Assembly: GCA_002862325.1 (NCBI GenBank)
Contig: PKCT01000081.1
Span: 1-10,076, forward strand
Direction of reading: 5' to 3'
Length of the DNA: 10,076 nt
Origin: Phycisphaerae bacterium
Lineage (GTDB): Bacteria > Planctomycetota > Phycisphaerae > Phycisphaerales > SM1A02
Numbering within the stretch: position 1 is the first letter of the stretch; each line of letters starts with the position of its first letter. Under the pieces are notes generated by a model, which worked only from the letters and a program-made list of their open reading frames with translations, was not told the DNA's origin and made no database searches. Positions 1 to 6,280 of the stretch are shown here, piece after piece. The translations under genes were made by a program, and so were the position numbers.

Positions 1-1
1 C

Positions 2-22
2 CCTGAAGGCGCTGCCGAATGA
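2..22 (+). CDS. Possible 3' end of an upstream gene (last six codons and stop)
   Basis: Reading from base 2, the frame gives P-E-G-A-A-E followed by TGA at 20-22. Base composition changes from GC-rich to clearly AT-richer immediately after this stop, as expected where a GC-rich coding region ends. Only six codons are visible, so no product can be named and the frame may be chance. The sequence to the left of the window would settle it. Confidence 0.2.
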   Translation, partial: PEGAAE

Positions 23-74
23 TATTAGGTATTTGTTAGCAACTAGAACGTTCGGAAAGTGATTTTTCTCCAGC

Positions 75-103
75 TTGACACCTGCGCGCGTCCATTTTCG
101 AGT
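75..103 (+). promoter_or_regulatory. Weak candidate sigma-70-type promoter
   Basis: TTGACA at 75-80 is a perfect -35 consensus in the leader of the operon. At 17-bp spacing the -10 position (98-103) reads TCGAGT, which matches TATAAT at only three of six positions. The -35 element is suggestive because it sits just after the AT-rich block and before the first gene. The poor -10 keeps confidence low. Promoter preferences of the likely host phylum are also not well captured by the E. coli consensus. Confidence 0.15.
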
Positions 104-194
104 CCGTTTCCCGTGGCTGCAACAGGTGTTGGGGTCCTCCCGTACACTTGACGGATCGGCCGGGGTACGCGTCCGACGTCAGCCATTTCCCGGT

Positions 195-218
195 GCGATC
201 TCGAATGGACGAGATCGC
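195..218 (+). promoter_or_regulatory. Perfect 9-bp inverted repeat (hairpin) in the 5' leader
   Basis: GCGATCTCG (195-203) and CGAGATCGC (210-218) are exact reverse complements separated by the 6-nt loop AATGGA. The structure ends 56 nt before the ATG at 275. No T-tract follows, so it is not a standard intrinsic terminator. It could be an mRNA leader hairpin, or an operator for a dimeric regulator. The sequence alone does not choose between these, and GATC/CGA-rich words are common in this genome. Confidence 0.4.
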
Positions 219-274
219 CCGCCCATCTCTTCGGCGTGCGCAGGTGCGACCCGTCGATGCGGAACGAGCACGCT

Positions 275-2026
275 ATGCCCCAGACGAAGAAGCCCAGAAC
301 GAGTGAGTTGAAGGGTCGGAAGCTCGGTCGCGCCCTGACCAAGATGGGCAAGATCACCCGCGACCAGGTCCACGAAGCCCTCGAACTGCAGAAGACCCAG
401 CCGAGCCGCAAGATCGGCGAGATTCTGATCGAGATGGGGCTCGTCACCGAAGCGGACGTTCGCGACGCCCTGGCCGGCCAGGCCGGGATCGAGCAGATCA
501 GTCTTCGGGGGCGGGAGATCGCCGACGAGGCGTTCGAGGCGATTTCGCCCAGTACCGCCACCTCGTACCAGATCGTCCCGGTCAAGTTCGACAAGAGCAC
601 CAATTCGATCGCGGTCGCGGTCAAGAGCCCCGACAACTTCGCAGCGGTCGACGATCTCCGCAATGTCCTGGGGTTTCGGCGGGTCAAGATGGTTCTTGCG
701 CCCGAGGATGAGATCGACGAGATCCTCGCCGAGCGGTATGCGACCGCGGAGAGCGGTCTCGGCGACATCATCGCGGCCGCCAGTCAGTCGGAGACGCTCC
801 AGTCGCTCGAGTCCGTGGGTGACGACCTCTCGGTCCTGAGCGAGGCGGCCGGCGACAACGCGATCGTCCAGCTCGTCCAGGAGACGCTGCTGATCGCCAT
901 TCGCGACAAGGCGTCGGACATCCACTTCGAGCCGTTCGAAGAGGAGTTCAAGATCCGGTACCGCATCGATGGCGTGCTCTACGAGATCGCGCCGCCGGAC
1001 AAGCGGTTGGCAACGCCGATCGTGAGCCGGGTGAAGGTCCTCGCCAAACTCGACATCGCCGAGCGTCGGCTTCCGCAGGACGGTCGAATCGAGATGACGC
1101 TGCCCGGCATGGCCACGCCGATCGACCTTCGCGTCTCGGTCCTCCCCACGATGTTCGGCGAATCCGTCGTGATGCGTGTTCTCGACCGGTCGAACGTCCA
1201 GCTGAGCCTCGACCGGATCGGGCTTCGCGACGACGATCTCGAACACGTGCGGGGCCTCATCAACAAGCCCAACGGCATCGTCGTGGTGACCGGGCCCACC
1301 GGCTCCGGCAAGACCACGTCGCTGTACGCCGCCTTGAACGAGCTGAACGAGCCCGATCGAAAGATCCTGACCGCGGAGGATCCGGTCGAATACGACATCG
1401 ACGGTCTGATCCAGTGCCAGGTCAACGTGGATCAGGAACTCACGTTCGCTCGTCTCCTTCGATCGTTCCTGCGTCAGGACCCCGACGTGATCCTGGTGGG
1501 CGAGATCCGCGACCTCGAGACTGCGCAGATCGCGATCCAGGCGTCGCTGACCGGTCACCTGGTCTTCTCGACCCTGCACACCAACGATGCGCCAAGTTCG
1601 ATCCTTCGTCTGGTCGATCTCGGCGTGGAGAACTTCCTCCTCACCGCGACCATCGAAGCGATCGTCGCCCAGCGACTGGCGAGGCGAATCTGCCAGAAGT
1701 GCAAGGAGGAGTTCATGCCGACGGAGGAGCAGCTCCTCGAGCTGTCGCTCCTCCCATCGGATGTCGAGGGCAGGACGTTCTACCGAGGCCGCGGCTGTGC
1801 CGAGTGCAAGCAGACCGGATATCGCGGTCGAATGGCCCTCTTCGAGATCATGACGCTCGACGACACGCTTCGCGAGATGATCATGAACCAGGCGTCCACC
1901 GCGGTCCTTCGGGCCGAGGCGAGACGCCGGGGAATGCGGACGCTCCGCGAGTCGGGGCTGCTCGCGATCTACGAAGGCCAGACGACGATCGACGAAGTCG
2001 TTCGGGAGACGATCACCGAGGAATGA
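275..2026 (+). CDS. gspE: GspE/PilB-type assembly ATPase with N-terminal MshEN-like domain
   Basis: This is a cytoplasmic hexameric ATPase that would power pseudopilus or pilus assembly. It is 583 aa from this start, a normal length for the family. Two tandem MshEN-type motifs lie at residues 16-39 and 46-69 (LGRALTKMG...ALELQ, IGEILIEMG...ALAGQ). The catalytic part has Walker A GPTGSGKT (340-347), the AEDPVEY Asp-box region, Walker B DPDVILVGEIRD (402-413) and the His box GHLVFSTLHTNDA (427-439). A zinc tetracysteine follows: CQKC (473/476) and CAEC (508/511), as in GspE and PilB. GTG at 236 and ATG at 257 are also in frame. None of the starts has a good Shine-Dalgarno; GGAACGAG before 275 is weak, and homology begins only near residue 14, so 275 is a choice rather than a proof. 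GspE and PilB cannot be fully told apart by eye; the gspGHIJK-like neighbours favour GspE. Confidence 0.95.
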   Translation: MPQTKKPRTSELKGRKLGRALTKMGKITRDQVHEALELQKTQPSRKIGEILIEMGLVTEADVRDALAGQAGIEQISLRGREIADEAFEAISPSTATSYQIVPVKFDKSTNSIAVAVKSPDNFAAVDDLRNVLGFRRVKMVLAPEDEIDEILAERYATAESGLGDIIAAASQSETLQSLESVGDDLSVLSEAAGDNAIVQLVQETLLIAIRDKASDIHFEPFEEEFKIRYRIDGVLYEIAPPDKRLATPIVSRVKVLAKLDIAERRLPQDGRIEMTLPGMATPIDLRVSVLPTMFGESVVMRVLDRSNVQLSLDRIGLRDDDLEHVRGLINKPNGIVVVTGPTGSGKTTSLYAALNELNEPDRKILTAEDPVEYDIDGLIQCQVNVDQELTFARLLRSFLRQDPDVILVGEIRDLETAQIAIQASLTGHLVFSTLHTNDAPSSILRLVDLGVENFLLTATIEAIVAQRLARRICQKCKEEFMPTEEQLLELSLLPSDVEGRTFYRGRGCAECKQTGYRGRMALFEIMTLDDTLREMIMNQASTAVLRAEARRRGMRTLRESGLLAIYEGQTTIDEVVRETITEE

Positions 2027-2034
2027 CACGAATC

Positions 2035-2055
2035 CGTCCGGCGCCGTGTCGGACG
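2035..2055 (+). promoter_or_regulatory. First intergenic hairpin between gspE-like and gspF-like genes
   Basis: CGTCCG (2035-2040) and CGGACG (2050-2055) are exact reverse complements. The 9-nt loop can add G-U, C-G and G-U pairs, closing to a 3-nt loop. It begins 8 nt after the ATPase stop codon. No T-run follows, so an intrinsic terminator is unlikely. RNA stabilisation, processing or attenuation are possible roles (inference). Confidence 0.35.
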
Positions 2056-2061
2056 ATCAGG

Positions 2062-2077
2062 CGGTGGGGAGCCACCG
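2062..2077 (+). promoter_or_regulatory. Second intergenic hairpin, GGAG tetraloop, before gspF-like gene
   Basis: CGGTGG (2062-2067) and CCACCG (2072-2077) are exact reverse complements closing the tetraloop GGAG, and two G-U pairs can extend the stem. It lies 6 nt after the first hairpin and 7 nt before the GGAG Shine-Dalgarno (2085-2088) of the next gene. The loop itself carries an SD-like GGAG. It could influence translation of the platform gene or protect the mRNA. This is structural prediction by eye only. Confidence 0.35.
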
Positions 2078-2099
2078 TTGACCTGGAGAAACCGAAGCC

Positions 2100-3419
2100 A
2101 TGCCGACCTTTCAGTACGAGGCCGTGAACGCCGCCGGCAAAGCCCAGAAGGGCATGCTCGAAGCCGCGAATCTGGGCGACGCCCAGAACCAGCTCAAGGA
2201 GCAGGGATTCTTCCCGACGTCGGTCGAGGAGGCGAAGGTCAAGGGCCGCGCCGCCAAGGCCGCCCGCACCAAGCGTGGGAAGAAGGGAGCCGCCGAAGGG
2301 GGGGCGAAGCCCAAGAAGAAGGGTCGTGGCTTCTCGCTCAGCATCGGTCGGGTCAACACCAAGAAGATGACGACGTTTACGCGTCAGCTCTCGACGCTTC
2401 AGGACGCCGGCCTTCCCCTGCTACGGTCGATCCAGATCCTCGAATCGCAGCAGAAGCCGGGCAAGCTGAAGTCGGTGCTCGGCCAGGTGGCCGAGGACGT
2501 CGAGTCGGGCAACGCGCTCTCCGAGGCGATGGCCAAGCACCCCAAGGCGTTCGACAAGCTCTACTCGAAGATGGTCGCGGCCGGCGAGGTCGGCGGTGTG
2601 CTCGACATCATTCTTCAGAGGCTCGCGGACTTCATGGAGAAGGGCGAGCGACTCAAGCGCCGCATCAAGGGTGCCCTGATCTACCCGGCCGTCGTCGTCT
2701 CGATCGCGGTCCTCATCGTGACCGGCATCATGTACTTCGTGATTCCGAAGTTCCAGGAGATCTTCAACGACTTCGACGTCGAACTGCCTGGGCTCACGCT
2801 CTGGCTGGTCGACACCTCCAAGTGGGTCGCCGGCAATTCCACGGAGGACCAAGCGGTACCGGGCGCGATCTACATCATCCTGTCGCCGTTCGTGGCGTTC
2901 GCGTTCTACAAACTCATACGCATCACCGGCCCGGGCAAGGCGGTGACGGACGTGCTCTTCTCGAAGATCCCGGTGTTGGGCGGTCTCATCAAGAAGACCG
3001 CCATTGCGAGGTTCACCCGGACGCTGGGGACGCTGATCAGCGCCGGTGTGCCGATCCTCGAGGCGATCCTCATCACCAGGGACACCTCCGGGAACTATAT
3101 CTACGAGAAGGCGCTCACCAGCGTCCACGACTCGATTCGAGATGGCGAGACGTTCTCCGGTCCTCTTCGCGAGGCCAAGGTCTGCGACCCGATCGTGGTC
3201 AACATGATCGACGTCGGCGAGGAGACGGGCGACCTGGACGTCATGTTGATGAAGATCGCCGACAACTACGACGAAGAGGTCGATGTGGCGGTGGCGTCCC
3301 TGCTCTCGCTGCTCGAGCCGTTCATGGTCGTGATCCTCGGTGGCATCGTCGGCGCAATCGTGCTCGCGCTGTTCCTGCCGTTGGTGAAGATGATCGAGTC
3401 GGTGTCGCAATCCAAGTGA
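2100..3419 (+). CDS. gspF: GspF/PilC-type inner-membrane platform protein
   Basis: This is the polytopic inner-membrane platform that couples the assembly ATPase to pilin polymerisation. It has 439 aa, against about 400 usual for GspF. The start MPTFQYEAVNAAGKAQKG is typical of the family, and GGAG at 2085-2088 precedes the ATG. Two T2SSF repeats are visible: about residues 90-215 (FTRQLSTLQDAGLPLLRS, then GEVGGVLDIILQRLADFME) and about 300-428 (FTRTLGTLISAGVPILEA, then GEETGDLDVMLMKIADNYD). Hydrophobic segments fall at about 194-215, 255-273 and 405-428. Residues 45-77 form a Lys/Arg/Ala/Gly linker with 14 basic and one acidic residue; I do not know this from standard GspF proteins, and it accounts for most of the extra length. 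The linker DNA contains a run of seven G (2298-2304). The gene lies 73 bp after the ATPase gene. Confidence 0.95.
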   Translation: MPTFQYEAVNAAGKAQKGMLEAANLGDAQNQLKEQGFFPTSVEEAKVKGRAAKAARTKRGKKGAAEGGAKPKKKGRGFSLSIGRVNTKKMTTFTRQLSTLQDAGLPLLRSIQILESQQKPGKLKSVLGQVAEDVESGNALSEAMAKHPKAFDKLYSKMVAAGEVGGVLDIILQRLADFMEKGERLKRRIKGALIYPAVVVSIAVLIVTGIMYFVIPKFQEIFNDFDVELPGLTLWLVDTSKWVAGNSTEDQAVPGAIYIILSPFVAFAFYKLIRITGPGKAVTDVLFSKIPVLGGLIKKTAIARFTRTLGTLISAGVPILEAILITRDTSGNYIYEKALTSVHDSIRDGETFSGPLREAKVCDPIVVNMIDVGEETGDLDVMLMKIADNYDEEVDVAVASLLSLLEPFMVVILGGIVGAIVLALFLPLVKMIESVSQSK

Positions 3420-3474
3420 GATCGCCGTCACCCCGGGCGGTCCACGCACGGGGGCGGCTCAGACGGAGTGTCCC
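3420..3474 (+). other. Intergenic spacer between gspF-like and first pseudopilin gene
   Basis: This 55-bp gap holds a 5-bp inverted repeat, CCCCG (3431-3435) and CGGGG (3449-3453), with a 13-nt loop and no T-run. The Shine-Dalgarno GGAG (3465-3468) for the next gene lies 6 nt before its ATG. I see no promoter or terminator. Together with the gap after the ATPase gene, it is one of only two spacers of notable size in the operon. Confidence 0.4.
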
Positions 3475-4545
3475 ATGACCAAGGTGGCGCGAACTGAACG
3501 ACGACGCCCTCCACATGCGGTTCCCCTGCGTGTCGGCTTCACGGTCGTCGAAATCCTGGTGACGCTGGCGATCATCCTGATCCTGGTGAGCATCCTCATC
3601 GTCGGGCTCGGCCAGGTGTCCGGTACCGCGCAGGAGGCGAGCACCCGCTTCCTCCTGAACTCGATGTCCATGGGGCTGGTGCAGTTCAAGAACGACCACG
3701 GCTACTACCCGCCGGTCCTCGGCGAGAACGTGCCCTTCGGCAGCTATCCCGAGGGCCGAGGGTGGGCCCGGGACGTCGTGATCCCCGACTCGATGGTCTC
3801 CGGCGGTCCGACCGCGCTCGACGATCGCCAGCGGTGGTACTCGATCACCACGCCCTCGGAATATCTCATCGGCTACGGCGATCGCTCGGCGGACGGGTAC
3901 GGCATCGTGGGGAGTGTGCTCGACGTGAACGTGGATGCGCCCGGCTTCACGGAGTCGCCGCCGGTCGGTTTCCGCTCGCCCGGGCGAGACGGGGCATGGG
4001 GGTCGGTCTCCAACCCCGCGAACACGGGCTACAGCAACTTTCCCGGGACCTTCGGGGCCAGGAACCCAGGCAACGTCGGGGTGGCGTACCCCGCGGACCC
4101 CTCCGACAACGACGCGGTTATCTCCGGGCAGGTCTTCGGACCGTATCTCGAGCTCAAGGATGAGGATCTTCTGGCCGCGATTCGTCCGGATGGCTCGATC
4201 GCTCGTCAGGGGGATCCGGACTACGACGTCATGCCGAAGGTGATTGTCGACTATTGGGGTGAACCCATCCGGTACTACCGACGTGGATACGTGTCGGGCG
4301 ATCCCGCGATCGACGCGGGCGAGCTCGGGCTCGAGGACGTGTTCGTGCTGCGGCCATGGACCTTCGAAGCCGGGGTCAACACCGCGGGGGCGGCGGATGC
4401 GGCCGGGGATGCGGCGACGACGCCGCAGCTCCGTGCCGCCCAGTTCGGATTTCTCAGTGCGGGCGCAGACCGCCGGATCGTCGAGGACCGTCGCGTGGAC
4501 GAGGGTGAATTCAATCGGGACAACATCGTGGAGATCGGCCAATGA
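3475..4545 (+). CDS. Large GspG-like pseudopilin (prepilin-type cleavage site)
   Basis: Type IV pilin-like protein of 356 aa. A 21-residue basic leader ends in Gly21, then FTVVE with Phe22 as mature +1 and Glu26 as Glu+5, followed by a hydrophobic helix to about residue 45. A prepilin peptidase would cleave after Gly21 and methylate Phe22. FKNDHGYYPP (71-80), DYWGEPIRYY (259-268), FLSAGAD (326-332) and FNRDNI (346-351) correspond to the N-xG-xYP, DPWG-xP, SxGxDG and C-terminal D-x-I signatures of GspG, the major pseudopilin. GspG is usually about 140 aa. Here about 180 extra residues, rich in Gly, Pro, Asn and Asp, separate the helix from the DYWG motif. The Shine-Dalgarno is 6 nt upstream. 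The stop overlaps the next start as ATGA. A type IV pilin role instead of a secretion pseudopilin cannot be excluded. Confidence 0.9.
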   Translation: MTKVARTERRRPPHAVPLRVGFTVVEILVTLAIILILVSILIVGLGQVSGTAQEASTRFLLNSMSMGLVQFKNDHGYYPPVLGENVPFGSYPEGRGWARDVVIPDSMVSGGPTALDDRQRWYSITTPSEYLIGYGDRSADGYGIVGSVLDVNVDAPGFTESPPVGFRSPGRDGAWGSVSNPANTGYSNFPGTFGARNPGNVGVAYPADPSDNDAVISGQVFGPYLELKDEDLLAAIRPDGSIARQGDPDYDVMPKVIVDYWGEPIRYYRRGYVSGDPAIDAGELGLEDVFVLRPWTFEAGVNTAGAADAAGDAATTPQLRAAQFGFLSAGADRRIVEDRRVDEGEFNRDNIVEIGQ

Positions 4546-5378
4546 GACGACGCTTCGCCTTCAATGCCATCCGACGGACGCCCAGAGGTTTCACGCTCGT
4601 GGAACTGATCGTGGTGATCGGTGTCGTGATCGCCTTGCTGTCGCTCGTGCTCGCCGTGAGCACGCTGCTCATCCAGCAGAACGAATCCCGACAGCTGACC
4701 AACGCATTCAAGGTGCTCGAAAGCGCCGTGCAGGAATACGAGATCGCGATCGGCCGTCCCCTGAGGTACCAGGATGTCTCGGATGTGTCGGGGGCCTACG
4801 AACTACCGTTGATCGTGGACGCGGGCAGCCTGATCCAGCAGCAGACTGGAGAGAGCGTTCAGCTGCCCTTCGAGTACCGGACCATCGGCCGCTTCTATCT
4901 GCCGTGCAACTGTTCGGGGAACAATGCGGACATCGCCGACGGGTGGCAGCACTACATCATCCAGCTCATCAGCCTGATGAACCGCACCGACGGCTCCAAG
5001 GACATGCTGGCTCGTCTGGATCCGAACCTCCTGCAGCCACTTCGCCAGGCCAGTGGCAATCCACTTCCAGGCAACGCCTCCCTGACCACGTTCGAAGACC
5101 CCTGGGGCACCCCGATCGCGGTCGTGATGCCCGGGCGTCAGTGGAACCCCGTCAAGGATGCCGATTCGAGTGTTCAGCGGTATCAGACCCCTGATGCCGA
5201 CGGGACGGTGCGCACGGCGATGGAGGAGATCGTCGGCGGGTGCCGCAACGGCCAGATCCTCTTCGTGAGCGCGGGGCCCGATGGCAAGCTGGGCTGCCTC
5301 GATTGCCCTGACGGGCAAGCCGCTCAGTACACGCTCGACAACATCTACTCCTACGAACCCGCGGAGGCCAGGCCATGA
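4542..5378 (+). CDS. Second GspG-like pseudopilin with Cys-rich C-terminal loop
   Basis: Type IV pilin-like protein of 278 aa. The basic leader ends at Gly16, followed by FTLVE (Phe17 mature +1, Glu21 Glu+5) and a hydrophobic helix to about residue 44. The C-terminal part resembles GspG: EDPWGTPI (185-192), FVSAGPDGKLG (241-251) and LDNI (265-268), where GspG proteins bind calcium. Inside that loop sits CLDC (252/255), and other Cys lie at 122, 124 and 234. Five cysteines in a periplasmic domain is notable and suggests disulfides or metal binding, though neither is shown. It shares the WG-xP, SAG-xD and DNI order with the preceding gene, so the two look like paralogues. ATGA overlaps couple it to both neighbours; GGAG lies at 4530-4533, 8 nt before the start. 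Confidence 0.9.
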   Translation: MRRRFAFNAIRRTPRGFTLVELIVVIGVVIALLSLVLAVSTLLIQQNESRQLTNAFKVLESAVQEYEIAIGRPLRYQDVSDVSGAYELPLIVDAGSLIQQQTGESVQLPFEYRTIGRFYLPCNCSGNNADIADGWQHYIIQLISLMNRTDGSKDMLARLDPNLLQPLRQASGNPLPGNASLTTFEDPWGTPIAVVMPGRQWNPVKDADSSVQRYQTPDADGTVRTAMEEIVGGCRNGQILFVSAGPDGKLGCLDCPDGQAAQYTLDNIYSYEPAEARP

Positions 5379-6280
5379 GATCGACGCATCCACGACGACG
5401 GCGTGGATTCACGCTGATCGAGCTCCTGGTCGTGATGGGCATCCTTGTGCTTCTCGCGGTCCTCACGGGCATCACCGTGAGCCAGGTCAGCGAGAACGCC
5501 CGACTGAGCTCCGGCGTGAACCAGGTGACCGCGTCGCTTGGGACGGCTCGTTCGCTCGCGATCAAGAAGAACCGTCCGGTGATGCTGCTCTTCCTCGTGA
5601 CCGTGGATCCCGAGCGGCCGCAGGACGGCGAACGGGTCGTGATGCAGTTGGCGGAATCGACGGGCCAGATCCACACCCGGTACCCGGATCTCCAGTGGTA
5701 CGACGAGCGATACGTCCCGATCATCGGTCTGCCGACGGTCGAGTTGCCGGAGGGGATCAACGTGGCGGGGCCGGTCAACACCGGCTACCGAGCCCTCGAC
5801 TGCCCGGGCGTCGGGGATGGCGACGAATTCTGGATCACCCAGCCGGGTGGCGAGTGGCGGAGTCAGGCAGGGGAGCTGTACACCCAGGAGATCGGACGTC
5901 AGATCGGTGTGATCTTCTCGCCCACCGGGCAGGTCGTGACCCGCAACATCCAGGGAGCGGGGGGATCCGGCTCGATCATCTGGCCGTTCTTCGATGGGAA
6001 TTTCGATCGCCGTGCCAACATCGAGAACCCCCTGGGTTACAGCGGAGTACTCCAGTACGTCGCGTACGACGCGATCGGCGACGAACCGGACGTGTTTCCG
6101 GTGCAGTGGCTCGCGGTGTACGACGATGGTCTGCTCCGCGAGACCAAGGGAGACGACGGCTGGATTGGCGAGAGCGGGGAGTGTGCACGTGTGGAGGCGA
6201 TCACGAACTGGGTGAACCAGTTCGGCGTTCCCATCCTCTTCAATCGCTACACCGGCATCGCGGAGGTCTACCAACCATGA
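5375..6280 (+). CDS. GspH/FimT-like minor pseudopilin
   Basis: Minor pilin-like protein of 301 aa. The leader MRSTHPRRRRG is cleaved after Gly11 by expectation, giving FTLIE with Phe12 as +1 and Glu16 as Glu+5, then a hydrophobic helix to about residue 34. Residues 53-69, ASLGTARSLAIKKNRPV, fit the GspH/FimT signature that follows the helix in these minor pilins. The ending ILFNRYTGIAEVYQP also fits a GspH-type last strand. GspH is normally about 150-190 aa, so the middle carries roughly 110 extra residues, including Gly-rich turns. GGAGG at 5363-5367, 7 nt before ATG, supports the start. By analogy it would join the minor-subunit complex that primes filament assembly. The gene overlaps both neighbours by ATGA. 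Confidence 0.88.
   Translation: MRSTHPRRRRGFTLIELLVVMGILVLLAVLTGITVSQVSENARLSSGVNQVTASLGTARSLAIKKNRPVMLLFLVTVDPERPQDGERVVMQLAESTGQIHTRYPDLQWYDERYVPIIGLPTVELPEGINVAGPVNTGYRALDCPGVGDGDEFWITQPGGEWRSQAGELYTQEIGRQIGVIFSPTGQVVTRNIQGAGGSGSIIWPFFDGNFDRRANIENPLGYSGVLQYVAYDAIGDEPDVFPVQWLAVYDDGLLRETKGDDGWIGESGECARVEAITNWVNQFGVPILFNRYTGIAEVYQP
6262..6266 (+). promoter_or_regulatory. Shine-Dalgarno GGAGG that decides the GspI-like start
   Basis: GGAGG ends 10 nt before ATG 6277 and 19 nt before the alternative in-frame ATG at 6286. The spacing and the ATGA overlap at 6277-6280 both favour 6277. It also shows that the much longer upstream extension of this frame back into the preceding gene is not the real coding start. 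Confidence 0.6.

Larger units (their letters stand above)
23..274 (+). other. Leader / intergenic region upstream of the gspE-like gene
   Basis: No convincing gene is seen here. Bases 23-70 are the AT-richest part of the window and contain an 8-bp palindrome GAACGTTC (46-53). A TTGACA hexamer lies at 75-80 and a TTGACG at 148-153, but neither has a good -10 box at normal spacing. A perfect 9-bp inverted repeat lies at 195-218. Short frames across this stretch have no family resemblance or ribosome binding site. It is the natural place for the operon promoter, because all later gaps are 73 bases or shorter. That role is inferred from position, not from a clear promoter match. Confidence 0.5.

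Noticed and set aside
148..176. TTGACG as a second promoter -35
   Set aside because: No -10-like sequence lies at 16-18 bp spacing; the region is GC-rich.
179..2029. Long open frame (616 codons) on the minus strand across the ATPase gene
   Set aside because: It lies opposite a clear GspE/PilB gene with all its motifs. Long antisense frames are usual where third-position GC is high. The translation is Arg/Asp/His-rich and resembles no family.
2035..2077. Intrinsic terminator between the ATPase and platform genes
   Set aside because: Two stems are present but no T-tract follows either, and the next gene belongs to the same machine.
2421..3449. Long minus-strand frame across the platform gene
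   Set aside because: This is a shadow of the GspF-like gene, with low-complexity His/Arg/Asp-rich translation and no ribosome binding site.
4395..4415. Direct repeat GGATGCGGC (two copies, 12-nt period)
   Set aside because: Only two copies, encoding an Ala/Asp/Gly stretch in a flexible loop. This is too short to call a repeat element.
3322..4542. Long minus-strand frame across the first pseudopilin gene
   Set aside because: The opposite strand encodes a pilin with a textbook cleavage site, and this frame has no recognisable motif.
5281..6276. In-frame upstream extension of the GspI-like gene
   Set aside because: It would overlap the whole GspH-like gene and place about 330 residues before the prepilin leader. 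The GGAGG and the ATGA overlap at 6277 fix the true start.
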